A stretch of 64,000 nucleotides of DNA, taken from NCBI GenBank assembly GCA_040768445.1, contig JAXGMV010000001.1:1922001-1986000 (forward strand). Direction: 5' to 3'. The position numbers and the translations under genes were made by a program. Source of the DNA: JAXGMV01 sp040768445 (lineage in GTDB: Bacteria > Chloroflexota > Anaerolineae > Anaerolineales > Anaerolineaceae). The notes beneath the pieces are model-generated. The model searched no databases. It worked only from the letters and a program-made list of their open reading frames with translations, and was not told where the DNA came from. Shown piece by piece: positions 54,568 through 62,968 of the stretch. Within the stretch, counting starts at the first letter, position 1. Every line of letters begins with the position of its first letter.

Positions 54568-55323
54568 ATGAATGACATTTACTCCTTAGAACCTCCTTAC
54601 TTTATAGCTCACCGCGGTGCGAGCGCTTTTGCACCTGAGAACACCCTCAGCGCATTCAGGCTGGCTGTTGAGCACGGCGCAGATGCGGTTGAGTTGGATG
54701 CAAAGCTGTCCAGTGATGGCAGAGTCGTCGTCATTCATGATCAGACCTTGAACCGCACAGCGGGCGTTGAGGGCAGGGTTCGTGATTTTTCTCTCAGCGA
54801 TCTTAAAACTCTGGACGTTGGTTCTTTTTTTGACAATCGTTTTTCAGGCGAAAAGATTCCCGCACTGGATGAAGTGTTTGAGGAAGTTGGCCGAAAATTA
54901 CTTATCAATGTTGAAATCACCAATTATGAAACACCTGACGATTTGCTGCCTGAAAAAATTGCCGAGATTGTGAAATCACATGCTGTTCAAGACAGGGTGC
55001 ATTTTTCTTCTTTTAATCCGAATAATTTTAACAGAATTAAGAAACTCTTATCAGAATGTCCAGTTGGTTTACTGACACCGGTCAACATATCAGGTTTGCT
55101 TTCATCATGCAGAAAAAAACAAGATGCTGAACCAGAGTTTATGCATCCTTATCATCTGCTCACATTACCAGGGTGTGTCAAAAGACAACATAAACTCAAC
55201 CGGCGTGTCCATGTGTGGACTGTGAACAAACCAAGGCACATCCTGCGCATGTTGAAGATGCGGGTTGATGGGATCATTACCGATAATCCAAAGTTAGCCA
55301 GAGAGTTGGCTCTAAACAAATGA
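54568..55323 (+). CDS. Glycerophosphodiester phosphodiesterase
   Basis: 251 aa, cytoplasmic (no signal). GDPD/UgpQ-type: FIAHRGASAFAPENTLSAF, AVELDAKLSSDGRVVVIHD and NVEITNYE contain the catalytic His pair and metal Glu/Asp residues. The C-terminal VHVWTVNKPRHILRML and VDGIITDNPKLA complete the fold. Hydrolyses glycerophosphodiesters to glycerol-3-phosphate. Stop overlaps the GH3 start (ATGA). Confidence 0.93.
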   Translation: MNDIYSLEPPYFIAHRGASAFAPENTLSAFRLAVEHGADAVELDAKLSSDGRVVVIHDQTLNRTAGVEGRVRDFSLSDLKTLDVGSFFDNRFSGEKIPALDEVFEEVGRKLLINVEITNYETPDDLLPEKIAEIVKSHAVQDRVHFSSFNPNNFNRIKKLLSECPVGLLTPVNISGLLSSCRKKQDAEPEFMHPYHLLTLPGCVKRQHKLNRRVHVWTVNKPRHILRMLKMRVDGIITDNPKLARELALNK

Positions 55324-58127
55324 AGGTGCTCTCTATCTTTTTGCGAGTGATATTGACACTTTGTGTCGTACTGCCGGCACATGGTGTTATCACTGTCTCA
55401 GCTGAAGCGCCGCCTTATCAGGTCCCCTCGCCAGAGCTTCAAGCGAAAACTATGCTGAGCAATATGTCCCCTGAGGAAAAGGTTGGACAGCTCTTCTTGA
55501 TCACATTCAAAGGGACAGATGTCGATCAGGACTCTTTGATCTATGATTTGATCGTCAGGCATCACGTCGGTGGAGTGGTGTTGACTGCGGATAATAATAA
55601 CTTTGTGCCAGAGCCGGATACCACGAACGCCTCTTATACGATGATCTCTCAGCTGCAAGAGCATGAGTGGAATGGCACTTTGCTCAAGGATGAAGATCCG
55701 GTTACCGGTGTAATGTACTCGCCTCAGTACATTCCGCTGTTTGTGGCAATCTCGCAGGAAGGCGATCTCTACCCATTTGACCAGATCTACAGCGGATTAA
55801 CCGCCATGCCTAACCAGATGGCAATTGGCGCTACGTGGGACGTGAACCTGGCTGAAAAAGCTGGTGCAGTAATTGGTAAAGAATTGTCCAGCCTGGGCTT
55901 CAACCTCTATTTTGGACCGTCGCTTGATGTATTGGATATCTTGCATACCGATACCAGTGACGACCTCGGCACGCGCACCTTTGGGGGTGATCCATTTTGG
56001 GTTGGTGAGATGGGCAAATACCTGATCAAAGGTATTCATACCGGCAGTAATAACAGGCTTGCCACAATAGCCAAGCACTTTCCCGGACGTGGAAGTTCTG
56101 ATCGGCTGCCGGAAGTTGAAGTAGCAACGGTACGTAAGTCACTTGAGCAGCTAAAGCAAATTGAACTGGCACCTTTTTATTCAGTAACCGGTATGACTGA
56201 TGATGCAAGCATGGCGACTGACGGCTTGTTGGTCTCTCATATCCGCTACCAGGGATTTCAAGGCAATATTCGGGTTAGCACCAAACCGATGAGCTTTGAT
56301 CAAAACGCTCTGGAGCAACTTTTACAACTGCCTGAGATAGCAGCCTGGCGAACCAATAAAGGCATCATCGTGAGTGACGATCTTGGCAGCCAGGCGGTTA
56401 GAATGTTTTTTGACCCTGTGATGCGCACTTTTGATGCAAGACAGGTAGCGCGTGATGCCTTCCTGGCTGGCAATGATCTGCTTTATATGGACAATTTTGT
56501 TGCCTCTGGCGACCCGGACCAATACACAACCATTCTTCGCACACTCGATTTTTTCTCTCAAAAATATCGTGAAGATTCAGCATTTGCACAACGAGTAGAT
56601 ATGTCAGTCGAGCGATTATTGACTTTGAAGTATTCTCTCTACTCAAATTTTTCATATTCTCTTGTAAAACCGTCAATTGAAAATCTATTGGAGCTTGGCA
56701 ATTCTGCCAGTACAGCTTTCGAGATTATCAAATCTTCAGCCACACTGATCAGCCCCAGCCAGGATGAACTCATCAATTCAATACCACAGCCGCCGCGAAT
56801 AAGCGACAGAATTGTCTTTATTACAGATACCTCAACATACCAACAGTGTGACCAATGTGTCATCAAACCATCATTTGCTGTGGATGCGTTTCACAACAGT
56901 GTGTTAAAACTTTATGGCCCTTCTGCTTCAGAGCAAGTTATGTCTTACCGCTTGAGTTCTTATACCTTCAAGGAATTAGTTAATTACCTTAACCAGGAAG
57001 AGGATACAGGAACGATTGAAAATGATTTGAGAGATGCCAATTGGTTGGTGTTTTCACTTCTCAACGTTCAGAATGATCGACCTGAATCACTGGCTCTGCA
57101 CCGTTTGTTGTCCGAGAGACCCGATTTACTTCAAAATAAAAAGGTCGTATGTTTTTCCTTTAATGCACCTTATTACCTGGATGCCACAGATATCTCAAAA
57201 TTGTCAGCTTACTATGGCTTATTCAGCAAGATACCTGCAGCAGTAGATGTGGCGACACGGCTTTTATTCCAGGAGATTGTTCCAACAGGCGCTTTACCAG
57301 TTTCAGTACCAGGAATTGGATATGACCTCATAGAAATGACGTCACCGGATCCGGCCCAGGTGATCAAACTGAGACTTGATATTGAAAATTATCAAGAAGG
57401 GCTTTCTTCCACGCTTGAACCTGGTCTGGCTACGCTCCCACCGGCAGAAATTCCAACTTTTGACGTTGGCGATAATATTCCACTGGTAACGGATGTGATT
57501 CTCGATCACAACCAGAATATGGTGCCTGATGGTACTAACGTACGTTTCAATTTTCGAACATCTGGCGAAACAGAAACAAGCCAGCAGGTTGAAACGTTTA
57601 CGAAAAACGGGGTTGCCCGAACCGTCTACAGGATCACAAATCCCGGTACATTGGAGATTAGCGTCAGGAGTGAGCCTGCAAATACATCTGACCTTCTAAG
57701 GTTAAACATTGTTGGAGGTATGCAGGCAGCCATTACTGTCATCGCTCCTACTCAGGCGGTTACACCAACCCTTGAACCAACAGCCACCCAGTTCATTCCT
57801 ACGCCTACTTCTGAACCAGTACCGGTTGTAGAAGTTCCTAAAGGACCAACCGGCATGGATTGGTTGTTAACCATGTCACTAATATGGCTGATCTCTGCTG
57901 GGATCTACTGGATGGGTGGAAGGATATATTCTATTCGATGGGGTGTCCGTTGGGCGCTTCTGTCAGCCGCTGGCGGGATCATTGCCTATATCATCCTTGC
58001 AGGAGGATTTCTTGGCAGCGACAGCCTGATTGAACAGGCTGGATTGGCAGGACTTGTTATGATGATATTGGCGGGAAATTTGTCAGGATTGTTAGCCGGC
58101 TACATATGGCGGCAAACAAGCGCTTAG
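55320..58127 (+). CDS. Exported GH3-family protein with C-terminal membrane segments
   Basis: 935 aa. Signal peptide (about 1-28), GH3 domain with LSNMSPEEKVGQLFL, GPSLDVLDI, AKHFPGRGSSDRLPE and GIIVSDDLGSQA (nucleophile Asp). Compared with NagZ beta-N-acetylglucosaminidase, the DSH His of the catalytic loop is missing and GHG reads GRG. A GH3 C-terminal domain is followed by a Pro/Thr-rich linker (about 815-845) and three membrane helices (about 855-925). Probably acts on wall or exopolysaccharide at the outer face of the membrane. Translationally coupled to the GDPD. Confidence 0.88.
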   Translation: MKVLSIFLRVILTLCVVLPAHGVITVSAEAPPYQVPSPELQAKTMLSNMSPEEKVGQLFLITFKGTDVDQDSLIYDLIVRHHVGGVVLTADNNNFVPEPDTTNASYTMISQLQEHEWNGTLLKDEDPVTGVMYSPQYIPLFVAISQEGDLYPFDQIYSGLTAMPNQMAIGATWDVNLAEKAGAVIGKELSSLGFNLYFGPSLDVLDILHTDTSDDLGTRTFGGDPFWVGEMGKYLIKGIHTGSNNRLATIAKHFPGRGSSDRLPEVEVATVRKSLEQLKQIELAPFYSVTGMTDDASMATDGLLVSHIRYQGFQGNIRVSTKPMSFDQNALEQLLQLPEIAAWRTNKGIIVSDDLGSQAVRMFFDPVMRTFDARQVARDAFLAGNDLLYMDNFVASGDPDQYTTILRTLDFFSQKYREDSAFAQRVDMSVERLLTLKYSLYSNFSYSLVKPSIENLLELGNSASTAFEIIKSSATLISPSQDELINSIPQPPRISDRIVFITDTSTYQQCDQCVIKPSFAVDAFHNSVLKLYGPSASEQVMSYRLSSYTFKELVNYLNQEEDTGTIENDLRDANWLVFSLLNVQNDRPESLALHRLLSERPDLLQNKKVVCFSFNAPYYLDATDISKLSAYYGLFSKIPAAVDVATRLLFQEIVPTGALPVSVPGIGYDLIEMTSPDPAQVIKLRLDIENYQEGLSSTLEPGLATLPPAEIPTFDVGDNIPLVTDVILDHNQNMVPDGTNVRFNFRTSGETETSQQVETFTKNGVARTVYRITNPGTLEISVRSEPANTSDLLRLNIVGGMQAAITVIAPTQAVTPTLEPTATQFIPTPTSEPVPVVEVPKGPTGMDWLLTMSLIWLISAGIYWMGGRIYSIRWGVRWALLSAAGGIIAYIILAGGFLGSDSLIEQAGLAGLVMMILAGNLSGLLAGYIWRQTSA

Positions 58128-58134
58128 CGGATGA

Positions 58135-59127
58135 TCAGGTAATTATGGTCAAGATAAAACTGACCAGCATCAAACCAATTACACTGTAGAACAGGTATTT
58201 TTCAGGTAATAGCCCCAAAATCGATCGGATCGTAAGGGGACGCACCGGTGTTGTTTTTCGCCTGACGCCGGGATTACGGCTGCCAACAAGCATTTCTTCA
58301 AAATCAGCCACCGTGGCAGGTCGGTCATCTGGGTGAAGTGCCATAGCCAGCAGGATTGATCGTTCAACCCTGTTGCTGATTTTTGGGTTGATCTGGCGCG
58401 GGGGTGTAAGAATGTCAGGGTCTAAAAAGCGTTCACGGGCTTCAGGGGGAGGGCGGTTGGTTAGCAAATGATATAAGGTTGCCCCAAAGGCGTAGAGATC
58501 ACTCCTGGCATCTGTGTGACTGCCATCTCCGCCGTACTGTTCGAGGGGTGTGTATAGAGCAGTTCCCTGTCCTTGAAGTATTGTGATGGTCACCTCTCCT
58601 TTTGCCAGAAGTTTAACCAGTCCAAAATCGACCAGTTTTAACACGCCGCTTGGCGTGACTTTCAGGTTGCTGGGCTTGATATCTCGATGTAGAATGGGTG
58701 GATTTTGATTATGCAGGAAGGTTAATGCATCAGCCAACTGCACAGACCATGCAAGGACCTCCTCTTCTTCAAGGAAGATTTTGTTTTGCATGGCTTCGGT
58801 CATGAGTGTTCGCAGATCCTTGCCGGGAATATAGTCCATGACAAGGTAATCACGGTTTTCAATTGAAAAGTAATCCGATACTTTTGGCAGGTTGGGATGA
58901 TCAAGCCTGGCAAGGACAGTAGCTTCCCTAAAAAACTGATCACGAGATTCTTTTACAACATCTTGAGCAAGGGACCGGTCATGCTCCACTTCTTTAAGCG
59001 CACACTGGCGCCCTTCAAGTCGAAGATCTGCCGCCAGGTATATACTTCCCATACCGCCTTGTCCAATGATGCGGATGATCTGGTAGCGTTCGCGTAAAAT
59101 TTCCCCGGCTTTTAGTGGGACCGGCAT
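58135..59127 (-). CDS. Membrane-anchored serine/threonine protein kinase
   Basis: 330 aa. Hanks-type kinase with all key parts: glycine loop GQGGMGSIYLA (22-32), ATP Lys K45, catalytic HRDIKPSN (147-154), DFG (167-169) and the GTALYTPLEQYG activation-segment end. A short basic linker leads to one C-terminal membrane helix; no PASTA or other extracellular sensor domain follows. Convergent with the GH3 gene and divergent (156 bp) from an FHA/winged-helix regulator that is a likely substrate or partner. Confidence 0.94.
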   Translation of the reverse strand: MPVPLKAGEILRERYQIIRIIGQGGMGSIYLAADLRLEGRQCALKEVEHDRSLAQDVVKESRDQFFREATVLARLDHPNLPKVSDYFSIENRDYLVMDYIPGKDLRTLMTEAMQNKIFLEEEEVLAWSVQLADALTFLHNQNPPILHRDIKPSNLKVTPSGVLKLVDFGLVKLLAKGEVTITILQGQGTALYTPLEQYGGDGSHTDARSDLYAFGATLYHLLTNRPPPEARERFLDPDILTPPRQINPKISNRVERSILLAMALHPDDRPATVADFEEMLVGSRNPGVRRKTTPVRPLTIRSILGLLPEKYLFYSVIGLMLVSFILTIIT

Positions 59128-59283
59128 AACAAAAAATTCTCCTCCTCAAGGGCGCTGGTGGTAAAATCTTTTTATAACGTGGCGGTTTTAATTTTACCGA
59201 TCAGATAGGTATACCTTGAGCTATTATTATATTATAGTATTTATTGATTTATCACATGACTGGATATTTGACAGGAGGGATTA

Positions 59284-59943
59284 ATGGAAGGAAATGTGAC
59301 CGGGCATCCTGTCCTGGTTGGTCAAGCTGGACCATTGAATGGAGAACAGTGGGTAATCGAGAACACCTTAACAATCGGCCGAGAGCCTGCTTGTGATATT
59401 GTCATAACAGATCGACAGATTTCAAGATATCACGCCAGATTACATGTCAATACAATGGGTGTTCTCCTTGAGGATCTCGCCAGTAAAAATGGCACATTTC
59501 TGAATGAGAAAAGAGTTGTTGAGCCGCAATATGTCCAGGATGGCGACATGATCACTGTTGCGCTGGTTCAACATTTTGTTTTTCTTGGATCAGATACCAC
59601 TATGCCAATGACTTATGAAAGCCCGATAGTTACGCCAGTCTTAAGTGGTATTAACCTGGACTATAAATCTCGCAGAGTATGGGTTGCAGGGAATGAGATT
59701 ATCCCCCCATTGTCTCTTTACCAATTTCGAATGTTGCATGCACTTTATGAAAGCGCCGGTGAAGTTGTCAGCCGCGATGAATTGTTTGAGAAAATTTGGG
59801 GCCAGGATGCTTTTGATGGCATAAGTGATCAAGCGCTGGATGCATTAACCAGGCGACTTCGAGACAGGATAGGCATGTATGACCCGGATACAGAATACAT
59901 CATCACAGTGAGGGGTTCAGGACTACGATTGGAAAATAACTAA
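59284..59943 (+). CDS. FHA domain fused to an OmpR-type winged-helix DNA-binding domain
   Basis: 219 aa. Residues about 10-105: FHA phosphothreonine-binding domain with TIGREPACDIVI, ISRYHARLH and SKNGTFLNEKRV, all ligand-contact residues present. Residues about 125-217: winged helix (LSLYQFRMLHALYESAGEVV, SRDELFEKIWG, ALDALTRRLRDRI, YIITVRGSGLRLE). It thus reads protein phosphorylation rather than a receiver-domain signal. AGGAGGG ribosome binding site. Divergent from the Ser/Thr kinase. Confidence 0.92.
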   Translation: MEGNVTGHPVLVGQAGPLNGEQWVIENTLTIGREPACDIVITDRQISRYHARLHVNTMGVLLEDLASKNGTFLNEKRVVEPQYVQDGDMITVALVQHFVFLGSDTTMPMTYESPIVTPVLSGINLDYKSRRVWVAGNEIIPPLSLYQFRMLHALYESAGEVVSRDELFEKIWGQDAFDGISDQALDALTRRLRDRIGMYDPDTEYIITVRGSGLRLENN

Positions 59944-59952
59944 AAAAACAAA

Positions 59953-59980
59953 AATACTCCCTGATTTATCAGGGAGTATT
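59953..59980. terminator. Bidirectional terminator after the FHA regulator
   Basis: AATACTCCCTGAT and ATCAGGGAGTATT pair over 13 bp around a 2-nt loop; T residues follow on the plus strand. Lies between convergent genes. Confidence 0.88.
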
Positions 59981-59998
59981 TATTGAGTTCTTAGGTAA

Positions 59999-61348
59999 TT
60001 ATTTTTGCAAATTAGCTTTCATTGACTGCCGCAATGCCATTTTATACACTTTCTTCATGCTTTCAAGCCCTTCCATCTCTTTGTCTTGCTGTTCTCCCTG
60101 GGTTATGACGCCATTTAGAAGTTGTAAGAATTCAGGAGTAAGCTTATCAGGATTTTGTGAAAGCTTTCGGATGATTTCATCATCATCTGTTGAACTTAAT
60201 AATTCCTCAATAAATTCATACTCAGGTGGTGGTGAGCTAAGTTTTTGAAGGACTTCAAATACCTGCTGAAGTTTTCCACTTTTCTCTAAATCTCCCTGTT
60301 GCCGGGCGCTTTGGAGTTCCGATTTTACAAGGTCAACAAACAGATCATTGACAGCGTTAATGTTCTGCATGGTGGCTTCTGAAACATTTGGAGAAGCAAG
60401 AATTGAATCAAGCAGCTTTTTTGTTTGTTCAAGTTCAAGTTTCATTGCCTGGTCAATCTGGTCGGTTATCTCCAGTATTGTTGTTCGTAGTTTTGAAAGC
60501 TTTTCTTTTTCATCTCCCTGTGCTTCATCAATGCGTTTAGTCAGTGTCTCGTAGAAGGAGTAATCAATACCTGACCGTGCCAGAGATACCAGCGTGGTTA
60601 ACCTGGTTTCTGTTGGAGCGCTGATAATCAGGTCCAGCAGTTTTTCACGAGTCAAGCCTTCTTTGCCGGCATCTTGCAAAGACTTCACAGCTGCTTCAGC
60701 CTCTTTTGACTGCTCGGCTAATTCCTTACCTGCAGTGCTCTCATTAAGTAAATCCTGCTGCAGAGCGGCCAGCATTTGTGCGCCTTGCTGATCACCTTGC
60801 TGCAGCGATACCTGAATAATCCTCGAGAAAATGCTGAAGAATTCACGGTCGATGATATCATCTTCCTGTTTAATTATTTCCTTTCGAACGTCTGGTGCTG
60901 CATTAACAAGGCGCTCAATCAGAGAAATCTTTTTTTGTTGTGACTGGATCATTTCTTTCGTAATGCCATCTGCTTCAAGGATCGTCTCAATCATTGTCTG
61001 CATCGTCAACATGGTTTTGGGCTGCAGTAAGTAAGCTTTTCGCTTCTCAGCCGACAGGTTGTTAAATACTTTATTGATGATAGGTCCAATCCGTTTTTCC
61101 TGCTCATTAAGAGGTAAACCCAATTCAGGGGGGAAATAGGTCAACAACAGTTCTTTCTCTGGATCATGATAAACAATAGGCACGGCAGCGCTGCCTTCAT
61201 AGCGGCAGTTTGGGCATGAGATGTGGTTAGCCATTCCACTGAGAATGCGCTGTTTATTTTGCGGGTCCACACCAACGTCAAATAATTGTTCAATATCAGC
61301 AATTACCGGTTGACGGCAATTGGGACAAGTAGTTTGCGTTTGGGGCAT
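59999..61348 (-). CDS. CpXC-domain protein with a long helical C-terminus
   Basis: 449 aa. The N-terminal region carries two CxxC pairs (TTCPNCRQP, ISCPNCRYEG) and the hydrophobic LLLTYFPPELGLPL block of the CpXC domain, a probable zinc-binding module common in Anaerolineae. Residues from about 120 are almost entirely amphipathic, Glu/Gln/Leu/Lys-rich helix, suggesting a coiled-coil rod or helical bundle. No enzyme motif. Function unknown. Downstream of the histidine kinase on the same strand (64-bp gap). Confidence 0.78.
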   Translation of the reverse strand: MPQTQTTCPNCRQPVIADIEQLFDVGVDPQNKQRILSGMANHISCPNCRYEGSAAVPIVYHDPEKELLLTYFPPELGLPLNEQEKRIGPIINKVFNNLSAEKRKAYLLQPKTMLTMQTMIETILEADGITKEMIQSQQKKISLIERLVNAAPDVRKEIIKQEDDIIDREFFSIFSRIIQVSLQQGDQQGAQMLAALQQDLLNESTAGKELAEQSKEAEAAVKSLQDAGKEGLTREKLLDLIISAPTETRLTTLVSLARSGIDYSFYETLTKRIDEAQGDEKEKLSKLRTTILEITDQIDQAMKLELEQTKKLLDSILASPNVSEATMQNINAVNDLFVDLVKSELQSARQQGDLEKSGKLQQVFEVLQKLSSPPPEYEFIEELLSSTDDDEIIRKLSQNPDKLTPEFLQLLNGVITQGEQQDKEMEGLESMKKVYKMALRQSMKANLQK

Positions 61349-61412
61349 TGTATTTTCCTGTCTTTAAAGAATTTTGCTGGATTATACCACGACGGTCAAG
61401 GGTGGTTTTTCG

Positions 61413-62966
61413 CTAACGCGGTAATGTAAAACAGATTTGAGCACCCTTATCTTTCTCGGGATTGATCCAGATTGATCCCCCGTGTGCTTCAATAATTGCT
61501 TTTGTCAGGTACAAACCAAGCCCGGCACCTTTGGTGTTGCGTGCCATATCTGGAGCCCGATAAAAGCGGTCAAACACATGGGGAATGTCCGCCGAAGCGA
61601 TGCCCGGACCCTGATCGCTGACGCACACCATCACAGAATCGGGCTTTACTGACCCGGTGATGATGATTTTTCCTTCAGGGGTATATTTTATAGCGTTGGC
61701 GACCAGGTTGTTCAATACCTGCCGCAGTCTTTGCTCATCTCCGATGATGACCGGAAAATCAGGTGGGAAATCAACAACAATTTGGTGACGCTCAGCTTGA
61801 ACGCCCATTCGTTCTGCAATCCTTTGTGTAAGTTCGACCAGGTTGACATCGCTCTGATTAATTTTTATACCACCTGCTTGAAGCCTGGAGGCATCCAGCA
61901 GGTTTTCAATTAATCCGGTCAGGTGGTCTGCTTCTTCTTCAATTACCTGCAGACTGTCCTGGACAACTTCTTTTTCCCACTTAACATCTTCACGTCTCAA
62001 GGTTGAAACATAACCTTTGATCAAGGCAACGGGTGTTTTCAGTTCATGACTGATAATCGATATAAAGGTACTTTTCAATTCATCAGCCTGTCTGAAGCGT
62101 GTGATATCCCTGACCGAGGCGATGATATTCTTAATCACGCCTTCAGAGGTGAGAAGCGGCGAATAAGTGATCCCGACAGCGACATAAGGCGGGGTGCTGC
62201 TCCTTTTTAAATCGCCTTCCACATAAAGATGTGCATGCGGGGTGAGAGGCCATCCGCCAGCTTCAGCTTCTTCAAGCGGAAGTCCTTGCGGTGTACGCAT
62301 CCAGGTAATGAGTTCATCATGTTTGGATTGAAGGATTTGGTCTTGTGGGATTCCAATTATTTGCGAAAACGCAGGGTTGCAGTGTTCGACCTTGTGGTCA
62401 CTGGTTAAGATGAAGATCCCATCCGCAACTGAATCTAACAGCGCGTCCAGGCGCTTTTTTTCATCGCTTACAAGAGAATAAAGCTGCGCATTTTGTACGG
62501 CAATGGCAGCCTGGTCAGCAAAACTACCCAGCAGGAGACGGTCATTAAGCGAAAAGACGCTCTGGTAGGCTCTAAAAATGAAGATGACACCCACTACTTG
62601 CTCGCGAGCGACCAGCGGCAGTCCGACACCAGTCAACGAGCCCATTGAGGTTGCACTGACGAGATCTGTCAACAGGCGATTGATTTCAGGAATTTCATTC
62701 TTAATTGCATTTTCGGATGTTGTTGGAAGATCGGTGAGAAATGGTTGCACATAATTCAGAAAAGCGGGTGCCAATCCACTGGACACGTTTATCTGCCAGC
62801 CTTTAGCGGGCGATTTAAGCGCAATCAAACCAGCCTTACCCGCAAGGATGTCAATGGCAATATTTAAAATTCGTCCCAAGAGCTTGTTGAGATCAAGCTC
62901 CTGGGTCAGTGCTTTTGCGATTTCGAGTAAATAATCTCGTTGCCGAACCCGAATGTCAGGCAGCAT
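61413..62966 (-). CDS. GAF-PAS sensor histidine kinase
   Basis: 517 aa, no membrane helix, so a cytoplasmic sensor. GAF domain (about 10-165), PAS domain (about 175-290, SVADGIFILTSDHKVEHCN), HisKA with ISIISHELKTPVALIKGY, and HATPase with VLNNLVANAIKYTPEG, DQGPGIASADIPHVFDRFYR and GAGLGLYLTKAI. All kinase boxes intact. No response regulator is adjacent. It starts 2 bp after the class III aminotransferase stop. Confidence 0.93.
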   Translation of the reverse strand: MLPDIRVRQRDYLLEIAKALTQELDLNKLLGRILNIAIDILAGKAGLIALKSPAKGWQINVSSGLAPAFLNYVQPFLTDLPTTSENAIKNEIPEINRLLTDLVSATSMGSLTGVGLPLVAREQVVGVIFIFRAYQSVFSLNDRLLLGSFADQAAIAVQNAQLYSLVSDEKKRLDALLDSVADGIFILTSDHKVEHCNPAFSQIIGIPQDQILQSKHDELITWMRTPQGLPLEEAEAGGWPLTPHAHLYVEGDLKRSSTPPYVAVGITYSPLLTSEGVIKNIIASVRDITRFRQADELKSTFISIISHELKTPVALIKGYVSTLRREDVKWEKEVVQDSLQVIEEEADHLTGLIENLLDASRLQAGGIKINQSDVNLVELTQRIAERMGVQAERHQIVVDFPPDFPVIIGDEQRLRQVLNNLVANAIKYTPEGKIIITGSVKPDSVMVCVSDQGPGIASADIPHVFDRFYRAPDMARNTKGAGLGLYLTKAIIEAHGGSIWINPEKDKGAQICFTLPR

Positions 62967-62968
62967 GT

